52,382 nucleotides of DNA. Origin: Winogradskyella sp. (GTDB lineage Bacteria > Bacteroidota > Bacteroidia > Flavobacteriales > Flavobacteriaceae). Below the pieces are notes generated by a model that worked only from the letters and a program-made list of their open reading frames with translations, searched no databases and had not been told where the DNA came from. The DNA lies in assembly GCF_025210595.1 (NCBI RefSeq), contig NZ_JAOARH010000100.1, forward strand, positions 1 through 52,382, in the 5' to 3' direction. Both the position numbers and the translations under genes were made by a program. Shown piece by piece: positions 43,379 through 51,458 of this stretch. The stretch's first letter is position 1. Each line of letters starts with the position of its first letter.

Positions 43379-43470
43379 CTGTTGTATATGCTGAAAACAT
43401 TGTTATTTCAATAAATATGTGTGCGTAATTATACAAGAAGCATTAATTATTTAATTGTTTTTTGTGCCGT

Positions 43471-43498
43471 TTGTCGATGACTATTGTCGAATTGTCGA
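43471..43498. promoter_or_regulatory. Three direct repeats of TTGTCGA
   Basis: TTGTCGA occurs at 43471-43477, 43484-43490 and 43492-43498, upstream of the 41-codon secreted-peptide gene. The reverse complement TCGACAA occurs twice in the 33.8-kb intergenic region. Confidence 0.5.
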
Positions 43499-43559
43499 AA
43501 ACCCTGTTGTTTGTTGTAAAAAAACTAGTAATAGCGGTTTTTACAATTGGTTTATTTAG

Positions 43560-43567
43560 TATTTTTG
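43560..43567 (+). promoter_or_regulatory. Predicted -7 element of the 41-codon gene
   Basis: TATTTTTG fits TAnnTTTG and lies 27 bases before the start codon; the -33 TTG is not in the expected place. Confidence 0.45.
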
Positions 43568-43594
43568 AAGTGCTATTAATCAATAATTTGTAAA

Positions 43595-43720
43595 ATGAAG
43601 AAGTTACTATTAAGTGTAGCTATTCTAGTGGGAGCGACTTTAATTCTTTCTCAAGACAATTCTGATAACATTAAGGATGAAGTTGTAAATATTCAGACAG
43701 AGCTACAAGCAGAATCTTAA
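43595..43720 (+). CDS. Small secreted peptide, 41 residues
   Basis: The frame ATG 43595 to TAA 43720 encodes a signal peptide, MKKLLLSVAILVGATLILSQ (1-20), followed by a 21-residue acidic helix-like tail, DNSDNIKDEVVNIQTELQAES. The mature part would be very short. A -7 element lies upstream, TTGTCGA repeats lie further upstream and a hairpin terminator follows. I do not know the family with certainty; short exported peptides of this form occur in flavobacteria. It could be a signalling peptide or a remnant. Confidence 0.6.
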   Translation: MKKLLLSVAILVGATLILSQDNSDNIKDEVVNIQTELQAES

Positions 43721-43762
43721 AACCAAGACATTAAAAACAAGGCTTTAAGCCGTTAAAAAATT

Positions 43763-43799
43763 AAGGATAATACCATTGAGTTGGTTTTATCCTTTTTTA
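43763..43799 (+). terminator. Terminator of the small peptide gene
   Basis: AAGGATAA/TTATCCTT (43763-43770 with 43787-43794), with an inner ACC/GGT stem, is followed by a T run. Confidence 0.7.
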
Positions 43800-43902
43800 T
43801 TGCATTTAGTCCTGATTTTTATAATTCTTTGAAGAATATTTTTCATAATTGTGATGCGCCAAAATCTTAAATGTTAGAAACTTACTTCCTAATTAGAGTT
43901 AT

Positions 43903-44571
43903 ATGATTGCCATTGCCAAATATCCGTTCTTAACAGTTACATTAATTATTTTTAATCTAAGTTTTATAAATTCTCAAGAAAAAAACAACCAAAAGAATAA
44001 TAAAGATTTATATCGTCAATTAGATTTTTATGATTTACGAGGTAGTAATGCAATTGATCTAGCAGTAGGGACTTCTTTTGTTTTTGGTGATTATCCAGAT
44101 TCAAAAAATGATTTTTTACTAAGAATAGGTTTTAAACATCATATAACAAGTAATATAGGTGTTAATTTGTCTTATAATAAGTATAATTTAAATCTTAGCG
44201 AAACATTTAATGAGGGTTATATGTCGTTTGATTTTAATCTAGAGTATTTAGTAATTCCTTATCATAATTTTTCGCCTTTTGTATACGGGGGTTTTGGTTA
44301 TAATACTTCTAATGATTTTGAAAACTCACAAACAAAAGTTCAAGCAGGTTTAGGAGTAGAATATATTGTTTTTGATGGTTTAGGAGTGAAACTTTATGGA
44401 GAGTACAATCAAGTGTTTTCGGATGAATTAGAAGGACTTGTTGTTCCAGGAGAAGATGAATCAATATTAAGAGTTGGCTTAGGTGTTAATATTTATTTTG
44501 GTGGTGAAAAAAGAAAAGAAAGTATTTTAAATTCTATTGATACTGTAATAAATTCTAATTTAATCGAATAA
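43903..44571 (+). CDS. Outer-membrane beta-barrel protein, possibly curli-associated
   Basis: The 222-residue protein has a signal peptide (about 1-25, ending INSQ) and a small beta-barrel body, with FSPFVYGGFGYNTS (about 125-138) and LRVGLGVNIYFGG near the end. A 20-residue polar tail follows the last strand. The segment SDELEGLVVPGEDES...GLGVNIYFG resembles the barrel attached to CsgG-like proteins in flavobacteria, but no curli genes are nearby. I would call it a small outer-membrane barrel of unknown role. Confidence 0.72.
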   Translation: MIAIAKYPFLTVTLIIFNLSFINSQEKNNQKNNKDLYRQLDFYDLRGSNAIDLAVGTSFVFGDYPDSKNDFLLRIGFKHHITSNIGVNLSYNKYNLNLSETFNEGYMSFDFNLEYLVIPYHNFSPFVYGGFGYNTSNDFENSQTKVQAGLGVEYIVFDGLGVKLYGEYNQVFSDELEGLVVPGEDESILRVGLGVNIYFGGEKRKESILNSIDTVINSNLIE

Positions 44572-44585
44572 TCAAATTCTATTCT

Positions 44586-44593
44586 TAATTTTG
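44586..44593 (+). promoter_or_regulatory. Predicted -7 element of purM
   Basis: TAATTTTG fits TAnnTTTG 26 bases before the purM start; no TTG is visible at -33. Confidence 0.45.
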
Positions 44594-44619
44594 CAAAACC
44601 AATATCATAATTAGTTTCA

Positions 44620-45819
44620 ATGAGTAATTCGGTTAGCAAAAGATATGCGCAAAGAGGTGTTTCTGCTTCAAAAGAGGATGTACATAACGCCATAAAGAAT
44701 ATAGATAAAGGCTTATTTCCTAAGGCTTTTTGTAAAATAGTTCCAGATTATTTAACCAATGATGATGCATATTGTCTTATTATGCATGCTGATGGAGCTG
44801 GTACAAAATCATCGTTAGCATATATGTATTGGAAAGAAACAGGAGATCTTTCTGTATGGAAAGGCATTGCACAAGATGCTTTAATTATGAATATAGACGA
44901 TCTTCTATGTGTAGGTGCTACAGATAATATTATGTTATCCTCTACCATTGGGAGAAATAAAGGCTTAATTCCGGGAGAAGTTATTTCAGCAATAATTAAT
45001 GGTACCGAAGAGTTAATAGAAGATTTGAAAAACTTTGGTGTAACCATTCATTCAACTGGTGGTGAGACAGCAGATGTAGGTGATTTAGTAAGAACGATCA
45101 TTGTAGATTCTACGGTAACTGCACGTATGAAACGTTCAGATGTTGTTGATAATGCAAACATTGCTGAAGGTGATGTTATTGTTGGTCTAGAGTCTTTTGG
45201 ACAAGCGACATATGAAACTGAGTACAATGGTGGTATGGGAAGTAATGGTTTAACTTCTGCGCGCCACGATGTGTTTCATAAGTATTTGGCAGAAAAATAT
45301 CCTGAAAGTTTTGATGCTGCTGTACCAGAAGAATTAGTCTATTCTGGGAATACTAAACTAACAGATAGTGTAGAAAACGCACCAATAGATGCTGGTAAAT
45401 TAGTGTTGTCGCCAACCAGAACGTATGCGCCAATAATAAAATCTATATTAAATAAGTATAATAGCGATGTTATTCATGGTATGGTACACTGTAGTGGTGG
45501 AGCACAAACTAAAATTTTACATTTTGTAGATAACTTACATATTGTAAAAGATAATATGTTTGAGATTCCTCCATTATTTAAACTAATACAAGAACAATCT
45601 AAAACCGACTGGAAAGAAATGTATCAAGTCTTTAATTGTGGTCATAGAATGGAATTGTATGTAAAACCAGAAGTCGCTGAGGATATTATTGCTATTTCTA
45701 AATCTTTTAATGTAGAAGCTAAAATAATTGGTAGAGTAGAAGCTTTTAATTCTGACGGAAATCAGAGTCAAATAAAAAAGCTTACTATTAAAAGTGAATA
45801 TGGTACATTTACTTATTAA
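44620..45819 (+). CDS. purM: Phosphoribosylformylglycinamidine cyclo-ligase (AIR synthase), Bacteroidota type
   Basis: PurM closes the imidazole ring in purine synthesis using ATP. The 399-residue protein starts near SKRYAQRGVSASKEDVHNAI and shows HADGAGTKSSLAY, the DDLLCVGATDNIM region, STGGETADVGDLVRT and VHCSGGAQTKI. It is about 50 residues longer than the E. coli enzyme, as usual in this phylum. The DUF3078 gene follows six bases downstream. Confidence 0.88.
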   Translation: MSNSVSKRYAQRGVSASKEDVHNAIKNIDKGLFPKAFCKIVPDYLTNDDAYCLIMHADGAGTKSSLAYMYWKETGDLSVWKGIAQDALIMNIDDLLCVGATDNIMLSSTIGRNKGLIPGEVISAIINGTEELIEDLKNFGVTIHSTGGETADVGDLVRTIIVDSTVTARMKRSDVVDNANIAEGDVIVGLESFGQATYETEYNGGMGSNGLTSARHDVFHKYLAEKYPESFDAAVPEELVYSGNTKLTDSVENAPIDAGKLVLSPTRTYAPIIKSILNKYNSDVIHGMVHCSGGAQTKILHFVDNLHIVKDNMFEIPPLFKLIQEQSKTDWKEMYQVFNCGHRMELYVKPEVAEDIIAISKSFNVEAKIIGRVEAFNSDGNQSQIKKLTIKSEYGTFTY

Positions 45820-45825
45820 TTAAAT

Positions 45826-46827
45826 ATGCTGCCCATTAAATCTTTACTCTTTACTTGCAGCTTATTTGTTTCTATAGTTGCTGTATCGCAACCAGATTCT
45901 TTGTTTTTTGCAAAACCAGTTATAAAAAAAGAGTTAGGTTGGAAAACTAAGAATGAAGTTGGTCTTACTTTAAATCAGGTGTCATTCACCAATTGGAACT
46001 CCGGAGGTACAAACTCTATTTCAGCAATTCTTAGTGGTAAAGCTTCTGCTAAATATAAAACTCAAGTATACTTTTGGAATTCTTCGCTTAACTTACGTTA
46101 TGGATTAAATAAACAAGAAGGTAGAGCATTGTTTAAAACAGACGATGTTATAGAGTTGGAGTCAAATTTGGGTTTAGAGAAAAGTCCAGAAAGTAATTGG
46201 TTTTATTCAGCCAGATTTAGCTTTAATACGCAATTTGCAAACGGTTATAGCAATCCAGACGACGATAATCCCATTTCAAAATTTATGGCACCAGGCTATA
46301 TGTTTCTAGGTGCTGGTATGGAATATGGTAGGCATATAGATAGATTTTCTTTATACGCATCTCCTATAACATTAAAAACAACTTTTGTTTTAAATGAAGC
46401 ATTAGCAAATCAAGGTGCATTTGGTGTAAAACCAGCTATTTATGATACGGAAGGAAATCTTGTAAGAAAAGGGGAGTTGACACGTCGTGAATTTGGAATG
46501 TTATTTACGAGTCAATTTGAAGATGAAGTTTTTGAAAATATTAAATTAAACTCTCGCTTAAGACTTTATACAGATTATTTAATAAACTTTGGAAATGTTG
46601 ATGTAGATTGGGAGGTTCATGTAAATATGAAGGTTAACAAATATGTGCAAGCTACCTTAGGCTCGCATTTAAGATATGACGATGATATAAAAGCCGAAGT
46701 AGAAAAAAACGAAATTACCAATGAAGAAATAGTTATAGAAGGTCCTAAAATACAGTGGAAACAAATACTTGGAGTTGGTGTTGTGGTAGATTTAGAGAGT
46801 GTATTGGTTAGTAGCTCGCAACCTTGA
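45826..46827 (+). CDS. DUF3078 outer-membrane protein
   Basis: The 333-residue protein has a signal peptide (about 1-22, ...IVAVSQPDS) and the DUF3078 signature, LGWKTKNEVGLTLNQVSFTNWNSGG followed by YFWNSSLNLRYGLNKQEG. Aromatic-rich strands continue to the C-terminus, suggesting a beta-barrel. The function is unknown; the family is common in Bacteroidota and I recall it often near purM, prfA and pyrF. Its stop is two bases from that of the converging ABC gene. Confidence 0.85.
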   Translation: MLPIKSLLFTCSLFVSIVAVSQPDSLFFAKPVIKKELGWKTKNEVGLTLNQVSFTNWNSGGTNSISAILSGKASAKYKTQVYFWNSSLNLRYGLNKQEGRALFKTDDVIELESNLGLEKSPESNWFYSARFSFNTQFANGYSNPDDDNPISKFMAPGYMFLGAGMEYGRHIDRFSLYASPITLKTTFVLNEALANQGAFGVKPAIYDTEGNLVRKGELTRREFGMLFTSQFEDEVFENIKLNSRLRLYTDYLINFGNVDVDWEVHVNMKVNKYVQATLGSHLRYDDDIKAEVEKNEITNEEIVIEGPKIQWKQILGVGVVVDLESVLVSSSQP

Positions 46828-46829
46828 TG

Positions 46830-47492
46830 TTAATTGAGGTGCCCTGTATTTAAATATTTATAATCTTCAAGCTCTTTGAGTTTTTCAATTTTTTTTGTCG
46901 CACCATTTTTTAAAAGGTAAATGTTGTCAGAGCAATCAATGATGTGTCTATACATGTGATCAGAAAGAATTATTGCTTTATTCTTCTTTTCTTTAGTTAT
47001 TAAAGTCTTTATTTTTTCAATATATAATGGAGAAACATGAGAAAAAGGTTCATCGAGAAATACAATTTTACTTTCACATTTTAAAATAATATAGGTTTCC
47101 ACAATACGCCTTTCACCACCAGATAGATTTTTAAATCTAGAGTTTTTGTAGATTTCAAACGCTTCAAAATCATTAATGAAGTAGTTCCAGTCTAATTCAA
47201 ACAATTTAAAAGCATATAGCAACTTCATGTCTTTGGGTATAAAGTTGTGTTGAGGTAAGAATTTAACAAATCTGGTTTTATAAAGAGGCTTTAAGATAGG
47301 CTTACCATCAATTCTAACTAGCTTGTATTTAGGGTTTAAATTGCCAAAGGCAATATTCATTAAACTGCTTTTGCCACAGCCATTATGTCCTAATATAGAA
47401 GTTACTTTTCCAGTTTCTCCTTTTAGGTAAATGCCATGTAAAATACGTTTGTTTTTAAAGTATAGTTCTACATTATCTAATTCAAAAATCAT
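46830..47492 (-). CDS. ABC transporter ATP-binding protein of a small peptide-type cassette
   Basis: The 220-residue ATPase has Walker A GHNGCGKSS (Lys41), a Q-loop (LPQHNF), the signature LSGGERR, Walker B KIVFLDEP and an H-loop ILSDH. Every catalytic element is present, so it should be active. It follows the small membrane protein gene by six bases, suggesting that the two form one transporter. Its stop nearly touches the converging DUF3078 stop with no terminator between. The substrate is unknown; export of the basic peptide encoded upstream is a speculation. Confidence 0.88.
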   Translation of the reverse strand: MIFELDNVELYFKNKRILHGIYLKGETGKVTSILGHNGCGKSSLMNIAFGNLNPKYKLVRIDGKPILKPLYKTRFVKFLPQHNFIPKDMKLLYAFKLFELDWNYFINDFEAFEIYKNSRFKNLSGGERRIVETYIILKCESKIVFLDEPFSHVSPLYIEKIKTLITKEKKNKAIILSDHMYRHIIDCSDNIYLLKNGATKKIEKLKELEDYKYLNTGHLN

Positions 47493-47498
47493 TATTAT

Positions 47499-47804
47499 TT
47501 ATGTAAATTCCTTAAATACAATAAGGAAGCTAATTGTTAAAATGCAATCTACAATAAACATTGAAGAAAAAAGCTTTAATGGAGAAATGCCTAGATTTTT
47601 ATAAAGAGTTAATTTTCGTTTGTTAGGTGTTTCTCTAATATAATACCATGCAAAAACCGTTAAAAATAATTTGGTAACTATAGCCGGAACTAAATGCGGA
47701 TTAAAAAACCCGATAAAAGCGGTTACTATGGTAGACCAAACTACAAACGGTTTGTAAAATGCAAGTATAGCTAGGAATCTATGCATCATATATTTATAAC
47801 GCAT
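47499..47804 (-). CDS. Small three-helix membrane protein, likely partner of the ABC ATPase
   Basis: The 101-residue protein has hydrophobic segments at about 10-30, 33-54 and 76-97 and a short loop of positive charge (NKRKLTLYKNLG). I know no family name. Its size is far below a normal ABC permease, so it would need to oligomerise or be one subunit of a minimal transporter. ATG 47804 overlaps the end of the basic-peptide frame; ATG 47789 or 47786 are other starts. It lies six bases upstream of the ATPase. Confidence 0.7.
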   Translation of the reverse strand: MRYKYMMHRFLAILAFYKPFVVWSTIVTAFIGFFNPHLVPAIVTKLFLTVFAWYYIRETPNKRKLTLYKNLGISPLKLFSSMFIVDCILTISFLIVFKEFT

Positions 47805-47925
47805 TATTAATTGATTTTATTTCTTGAATTATTTTCAATTTTAAAGCTTTAGAGTCATTGTTATATTCTTTTCTATGAGTTTTTTTTACTTTCTTTTTTA
47901 TAGGTCTCTTGTGTTTTTTTAACAT
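47794..47925 (-). CDS. Short basic protein upstream of the ABC pair
   Basis: From ATG 47925 a 43-residue frame gives a strongly basic N-terminal half (MLKKHKRPIKKKVKKTHRK) and a helical second half ending IKSINNAL. It overlaps the next start by 11 bases, typical of coupled genes. The frame could begin at 47979 (61 residues), but that leaves only 19 bases to the divergent kinase gene, so I prefer the shorter form. No signal peptide is visible. Its function is unknown, and being a chance frame is not excluded. Confidence 0.45.
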   Translation of the reverse strand: MLKKHKRPIKKKVKKTHRKEYNNDSKALKLKIIQEIKSINNAL

Positions 47926-47998
47926 TATTTTCGATGAAATGCACGTAAGTTTCGATAAAATGACATATATTAGCCTCAACTTTTAAGCCCCTAACCTC

Positions 47999-49285
47999 AT
48001 GAAAAATGCAAAAGTTATTGATATTATAGATGGAAATTTTGTAGATAACCGAATTCAATTTCAAGATTTATTAATTAATATTTCTACAAAATTTATCAAT
48101 CACGACTTATCAGATATAGATAATTTAATAGAGACTTCTTTACGTCAAATAGGTCAGTTTGTAAATGCTGATAGAAGTTATGTTTTTACATATGACTTCG
48201 TTAATAGAGTTACATCAAACACACATGAGTGGTGTAATATTGGTATTAAACCAGAGAAAAGTAATTTACAGAATGTACCAATAGATTTTATAAAAGATTG
48301 GGTACATGCGCACGAAAAAGGCGAAGCATTTTGTGTGTCTGACGTTTCATTACTGCCTATATCTGATAATGAATATTGCTTGAGGAATATTTTAGAGCCT
48401 CAAGGAATTAAAAGTTTAATTGCAATCCCGCAAATTAGAAACAACGAGTTAATTGGTTTTTTAGGGTTTGATTCTGTGAGAGACATTTATCATTATTCTG
48501 ATAGTGAAAAGGATATTTTGTTTGTTTTTGCAAATATGTTGGCTAACCTACAGCAAAGAAAAGAACAGTATGATATCATAAAAGCACAAGAAAAAAAGAG
48601 AGAATTGTTGCTAAAGAGTCTTTATTCTCAAAATGAAAAATTAAACGATTACGCTCAAATTGTATCTCATGATTTAAAATCACCATTAATCAATATGAAT
48701 AATTTGGTAGAGTGGTTTATCATGGATAATAAAGATGTAATTAGTGAAGAAAGAATGCAGCCTTTAAAGAGCGTTTTGTTTAATGCTGAAAAAATGGATT
48801 TATTAATAAAAGGTGTTCTTGATTATTCTGTTGCATCACAAGAAGATACATTAGATAATTGTGTGGATTTAAACGCGATTTTTGCAGATTTAAAAAGAAT
48901 AATGGCAATACCTAATAATGTATCTGTTATTGTTCAAGAAAACTTGCCAAATCTTAAAGGTAATAAATTAAAATTTCAGCAGTTATTCCAAAATTTAATC
49001 CAAAATGCCATTAAATTTAATGATAAAGAAAAAGGCATTATTAAGGTTAAATGTGAGACAAAGGACGATTTTTATCAGTTCTCAGTAAGTGATAACGGAA
49101 TTGGAATTAACTCTGCCTACTTCGATAAAATATTTAAGACATTTACTAAACTAGAGAGTACAAGTGCTTCATCTGGTGTAGGATTGGCTATTGTTAAAAA
49201 GATAGTTAAACTGTACGAAGGAGAAATTTGGTTAGAAAGTGAAGAAGGCATAGGAACTACCTTTTACTTTACTATAAAAAAATAA
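47999..49285 (+). CDS. GAF-domain sensor histidine kinase
   Basis: The 428-residue protein has no membrane segment and so is cytoplasmic. It has an N-terminal GAF domain (about 35-190; QFVNADRSYVFTYD...IKSLIAIPQI...LIGFLGFDSV), a coiled region (about 190-215), a HisKA domain with the phospho-acceptor in IVSHDLKSPL (His224) and an HATPase domain (VSDNGIGI, SSGVGLAIVKKIV). GAF domains sense small molecules or light. There is no partner regulator nearby. It is divergent from the ABC cassette, which it may control indirectly. Confidence 0.92.
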   Translation: MKNAKVIDIIDGNFVDNRIQFQDLLINISTKFINHDLSDIDNLIETSLRQIGQFVNADRSYVFTYDFVNRVTSNTHEWCNIGIKPEKSNLQNVPIDFIKDWVHAHEKGEAFCVSDVSLLPISDNEYCLRNILEPQGIKSLIAIPQIRNNELIGFLGFDSVRDIYHYSDSEKDILFVFANMLANLQQRKEQYDIIKAQEKKRELLLKSLYSQNEKLNDYAQIVSHDLKSPLINMNNLVEWFIMDNKDVISEERMQPLKSVLFNAEKMDLLIKGVLDYSVASQEDTLDNCVDLNAIFADLKRIMAIPNNVSVIVQENLPNLKGNKLKFQQLFQNLIQNAIKFNDKEKGIIKVKCETKDDFYQFSVSDNGIGINSAYFDKIFKTFTKLESTSASSGVGLAIVKKIVKLYEGEIWLESEEGIGTTFYFTIKK

Positions 49286-49379
49286 TATTCAACAATTATT
49301 ACTCTAAAAGACTATATAGGATATATTCTAATTGTTAATATGTCCTATAAACTCCCGCTTTAGAATTCATAAATTATCG

Positions 49380-49387
49380 TATTTTTG
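49380..49387 (+). promoter_or_regulatory. Predicted -7 element of prfA
   Basis: TATTTTTG fits TAnnTTTG 22 bases before the prfA start; the -33 element is not evident. Confidence 0.45.
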
Positions 49388-49409
49388 AAAATCAATTTTT
49401 TGAAGAACG

Positions 49410-50486
49410 ATGTTAGAGAAAATACAGATTGTAAAGCAACGATTCGATGAGGTAAATGACCTTATTATTCAACCAGATATTATATCAGACCAAAAGCGTT
49501 ACATACAACTTAATAAAGAATATAAAGATCTAAAACAAATTGTAGACAAAGGAGAAGTTTACAAAGAGCTGTTAGATAATATTTCTGAAGCTGAAGAAAT
49601 AATTTCAGACGGTTCTGATGCCGAAATGGTTGAGATGGCTAAAATGCAGCTCGATGAGGCTAAAGAACAATTACCTGGTATTGAAGAAGAGATTAGATTC
49701 TTACTTATTCCAAAAGATCCAGATGATGCTAAGAATGTAGTCGTTGAGGTACGTGCAGGAACAGGTGGTGATGAAGCTAGTATCTTTGCAGGTGATTTGT
49801 ATAGAATGTATTCTAAATATTGTAGTGACAAAGGTTGGAGTACAAGTGTTGTGAGTATGAATGAAGGAACTTCAGGTGGTTTTAAAGAAGTTATTTTTGA
49901 AGTTTCTGGTGAAGATGTTTATGGTACAATGAAGTTTGAAGCTGGCGTACATCGTGTACAACGTGTGCCACAAACCGAAACCCAAGGACGTGTACATACT
50001 AGTGCAGCAACTGTTATCGTTTTACCAGAAGCGGAAGAGTTTGATGTAGAGTTAGATATGACAGAAGTACGTATAGAACGTACTACGTCAACTGGTCCTG
50101 GTGGGCAATCTGTAAATACCACCTATTCTGCAATTAAATTACACCACGAGCCTACTGGAATGATTGTGAGTTGCCAAGATCAAAAATCATCTCACAAAAA
50201 TTTAGAAAAAGCACTTAAAGTATTACGTTCACGTTTATACGAATTAGAATTGGCTAAAAAGCAAGCTGCAGATTCTGAGAAGCGAAAAAGTATGGTGAGT
50301 TCTGGTGATAGAAGTGCAAAGATTAGAACTTACAACTATCCACAAGGACGTGTTACAGATCATAGAATAGGATTAACATTGTATGATTTACAGAACATCA
50401 TAAATGGCGATATTCAAAAAATAATTGACGAATTAATGTTAGCCGAAAATACAGAATTGCTAAAAGCTAACGATGATGTGATTTAG
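49410..50486 (+). CDS. prfA: Peptide chain release factor 1
   Basis: RF1 ends translation at UAA and UAG. The 358-residue protein has the GGQ motif (Gly231-Gly232-Gln233 in GPGGQSVN), which hydrolyses peptidyl-tRNA, and [18 protein letters not shown] (about 113-130). The [14 protein letters not shown] segment is also conserved. It is full length and uses UAG as its own stop. A pair of REP-like palindromes separates it from pyrF. Confidence 0.97.
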   Translation: MLEKIQIVKQRFDEVNDLIIQPDIISDQKRYIQLNKEYKDLKQIVDKGEVYKELLDNISEAEEIISDGSDAEMVEMAKMQLDEAKEQLPGIEEEIRFLLIPKDPDDAKNVVVEVRAGTGGDEASIFAGDLYRMYSKYCSDKGWSTSVVSMNEGTSGGFKEVIFEVSGEDVYGTMKFEAGVHRVQRVPQTETQGRVHTSAATVIVLPEAEEFDVELDMTEVRIERTTSTGPGGQSVNTTYSAIKLHHEPTGMIVSCQDQKSSHKNLEKALKVLRSRLYELELAKKQAADSEKRKSMVSSGDRSAKIRTYNYPQGRVTDHRIGLTLYDLQNIINGDIQKIIDELMLAENTELLKANDDVI

Positions 50487-50488
50487 AT

Positions 50489-50560
50489 TTCCTGCGAAGG
50501 CAGGAACCTAAAATAGAGTAAAATTTGTTTAAAATATGAGATTCCTGCCTTCGCAGGAAT
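50489..50560. repeat. Inverted pair of REP-like palindromes between prfA and pyrF
   Basis: TTCCTGCGAAGGCAGGAA at 50489-50506 and ATTCCTGCCTTCGCAGGAAT at 50541-50560 are inverted copies 34 bases apart. The same core occurs at 15846-15912. The pair starts three bases after the prfA stop and ends just before the pyrF start codon. Confidence 0.85.
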
Positions 50561-50567
50561 GACAAAT

Positions 50568-51395
50568 ATGACAACAACGCAACTAGTTTCTGAAATCCAA
50601 AAAAAACAATCCTTTCTTTGTATAGGATTGGATGTAGATTTAAATAAAATTCCTAAGCATTTATTAAAAGAGGAGGATCCTATTTTTGCTTTTAATAAAG
50701 CTATTATAGATGCAACACATCATCTTTGTGTGGCTTACAAACCCAATACAGCATTTTACGAAGCCTATGGAATTAAAGGATGGCAAGCATTAGAAAAGAC
50801 AATAAATTATCTCAATGAAAACTATCCGGAGATATACACTATTGCTGATGCTAAACGTGGTGATATTGGTAATACAAGTACCATGTATGCTAAAGCCTTT
50901 TTTGAGGATTTAGGTTTTGATAGTGTTACTGTAGCACCTTATATGGGAAAAGATTCCGTAGAACCTTTTTTAGCTTTTCAGGATAAGCATACCATACTTT
51001 TAGCGTTAACCTCTAATCAAGGAGCTTTCGATTTTCAGACGAAAACTGTAGATGGAATTGAGCTTTATAAAGAGGTACTGAAAACTTCAAAATCTTGGCA
51101 AAATTCTGAAAATCTAATGTATGTGGTAGGTGCTACCAAAGCCGAATATTTAGCAGATATAAGAACTATTATTCCAGATAGTTTTTTGTTGGTGCCTGGA
51201 GTAGGAGCGCAAGGAGGTAATCTTCAAGAGGTATGTAAATATGGAATGAATGATACGGTTGGTTTGTTAATCAATTCATCTAGAGGAATTATTTATGCTT
51301 CACAAGAAGAGGATTTTGCTCAAGCTGCTGCAAAAAAAGCTGAAGAATTACAAAAGCAGATGCAAGAAGAATTAAATCGTCATTCTGAGGAATGA
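50568..51395 (+). CDS. pyrF: Orotidine 5'-phosphate decarboxylase (type 2)
   Basis: PyrF makes UMP from OMP, the last step of UMP synthesis. The 275-residue barrel shows [14 protein letters not shown], the catalytic [35 protein letters not shown] and [11 protein letters not shown] start at ATG 50568 ([11 protein letters not shown]); ATG 50559 belongs to a REP-like repeat. The last codons (RHSEE) and stop overlap another repeat-like sequence, which seems to have supplied the gene's end. Confidence 0.94.
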   Translation: MTTTQLVSEIQKKQSFLCIGLDVDLNKIPKHLLKEEDPIFAFNKAIIDATHHLCVAYKPNTAFYEAYGIKGWQALEKTINYLNENYPEIYTIADAKRGDIGNTSTMYAKAFFEDLGFDSVTVAPYMGKDSVEPFLAFQDKHTILLALTSNQGAFDFQTKTVDGIELYKEVLKTSKSWQNSENLMYVVGATKAEYLADIRTIIPDSFLLVPGVGAQGGNLQEVCKYGMNDTVGLLINSSRGIIYASQEEDFAQAAAKKAEELQKQMQEELNRHSEE

Positions 51396-51458
51396 TAATG
51401 ACGTGGAAATCTCTTAAATTTGAGGTTACCTCGGAAAATACATCCTCTTGCAATGATA
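51379..51458. repeat. Repeat-like inverted sequence spanning the pyrF end and the next gene's start
   Basis: The segment from CGTCATTCTGAGG (51379) to CCTCTTGCAATGATA (51458) has matching ends in opposite orientation and an inner AATCTC/GAGGTT. It resembles the dispersed GTCATT...GAGG...CAATGAC repeats of many bacterial genomes. It covers the pyrF stop and the ATG of the next gene. Confidence 0.55.
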
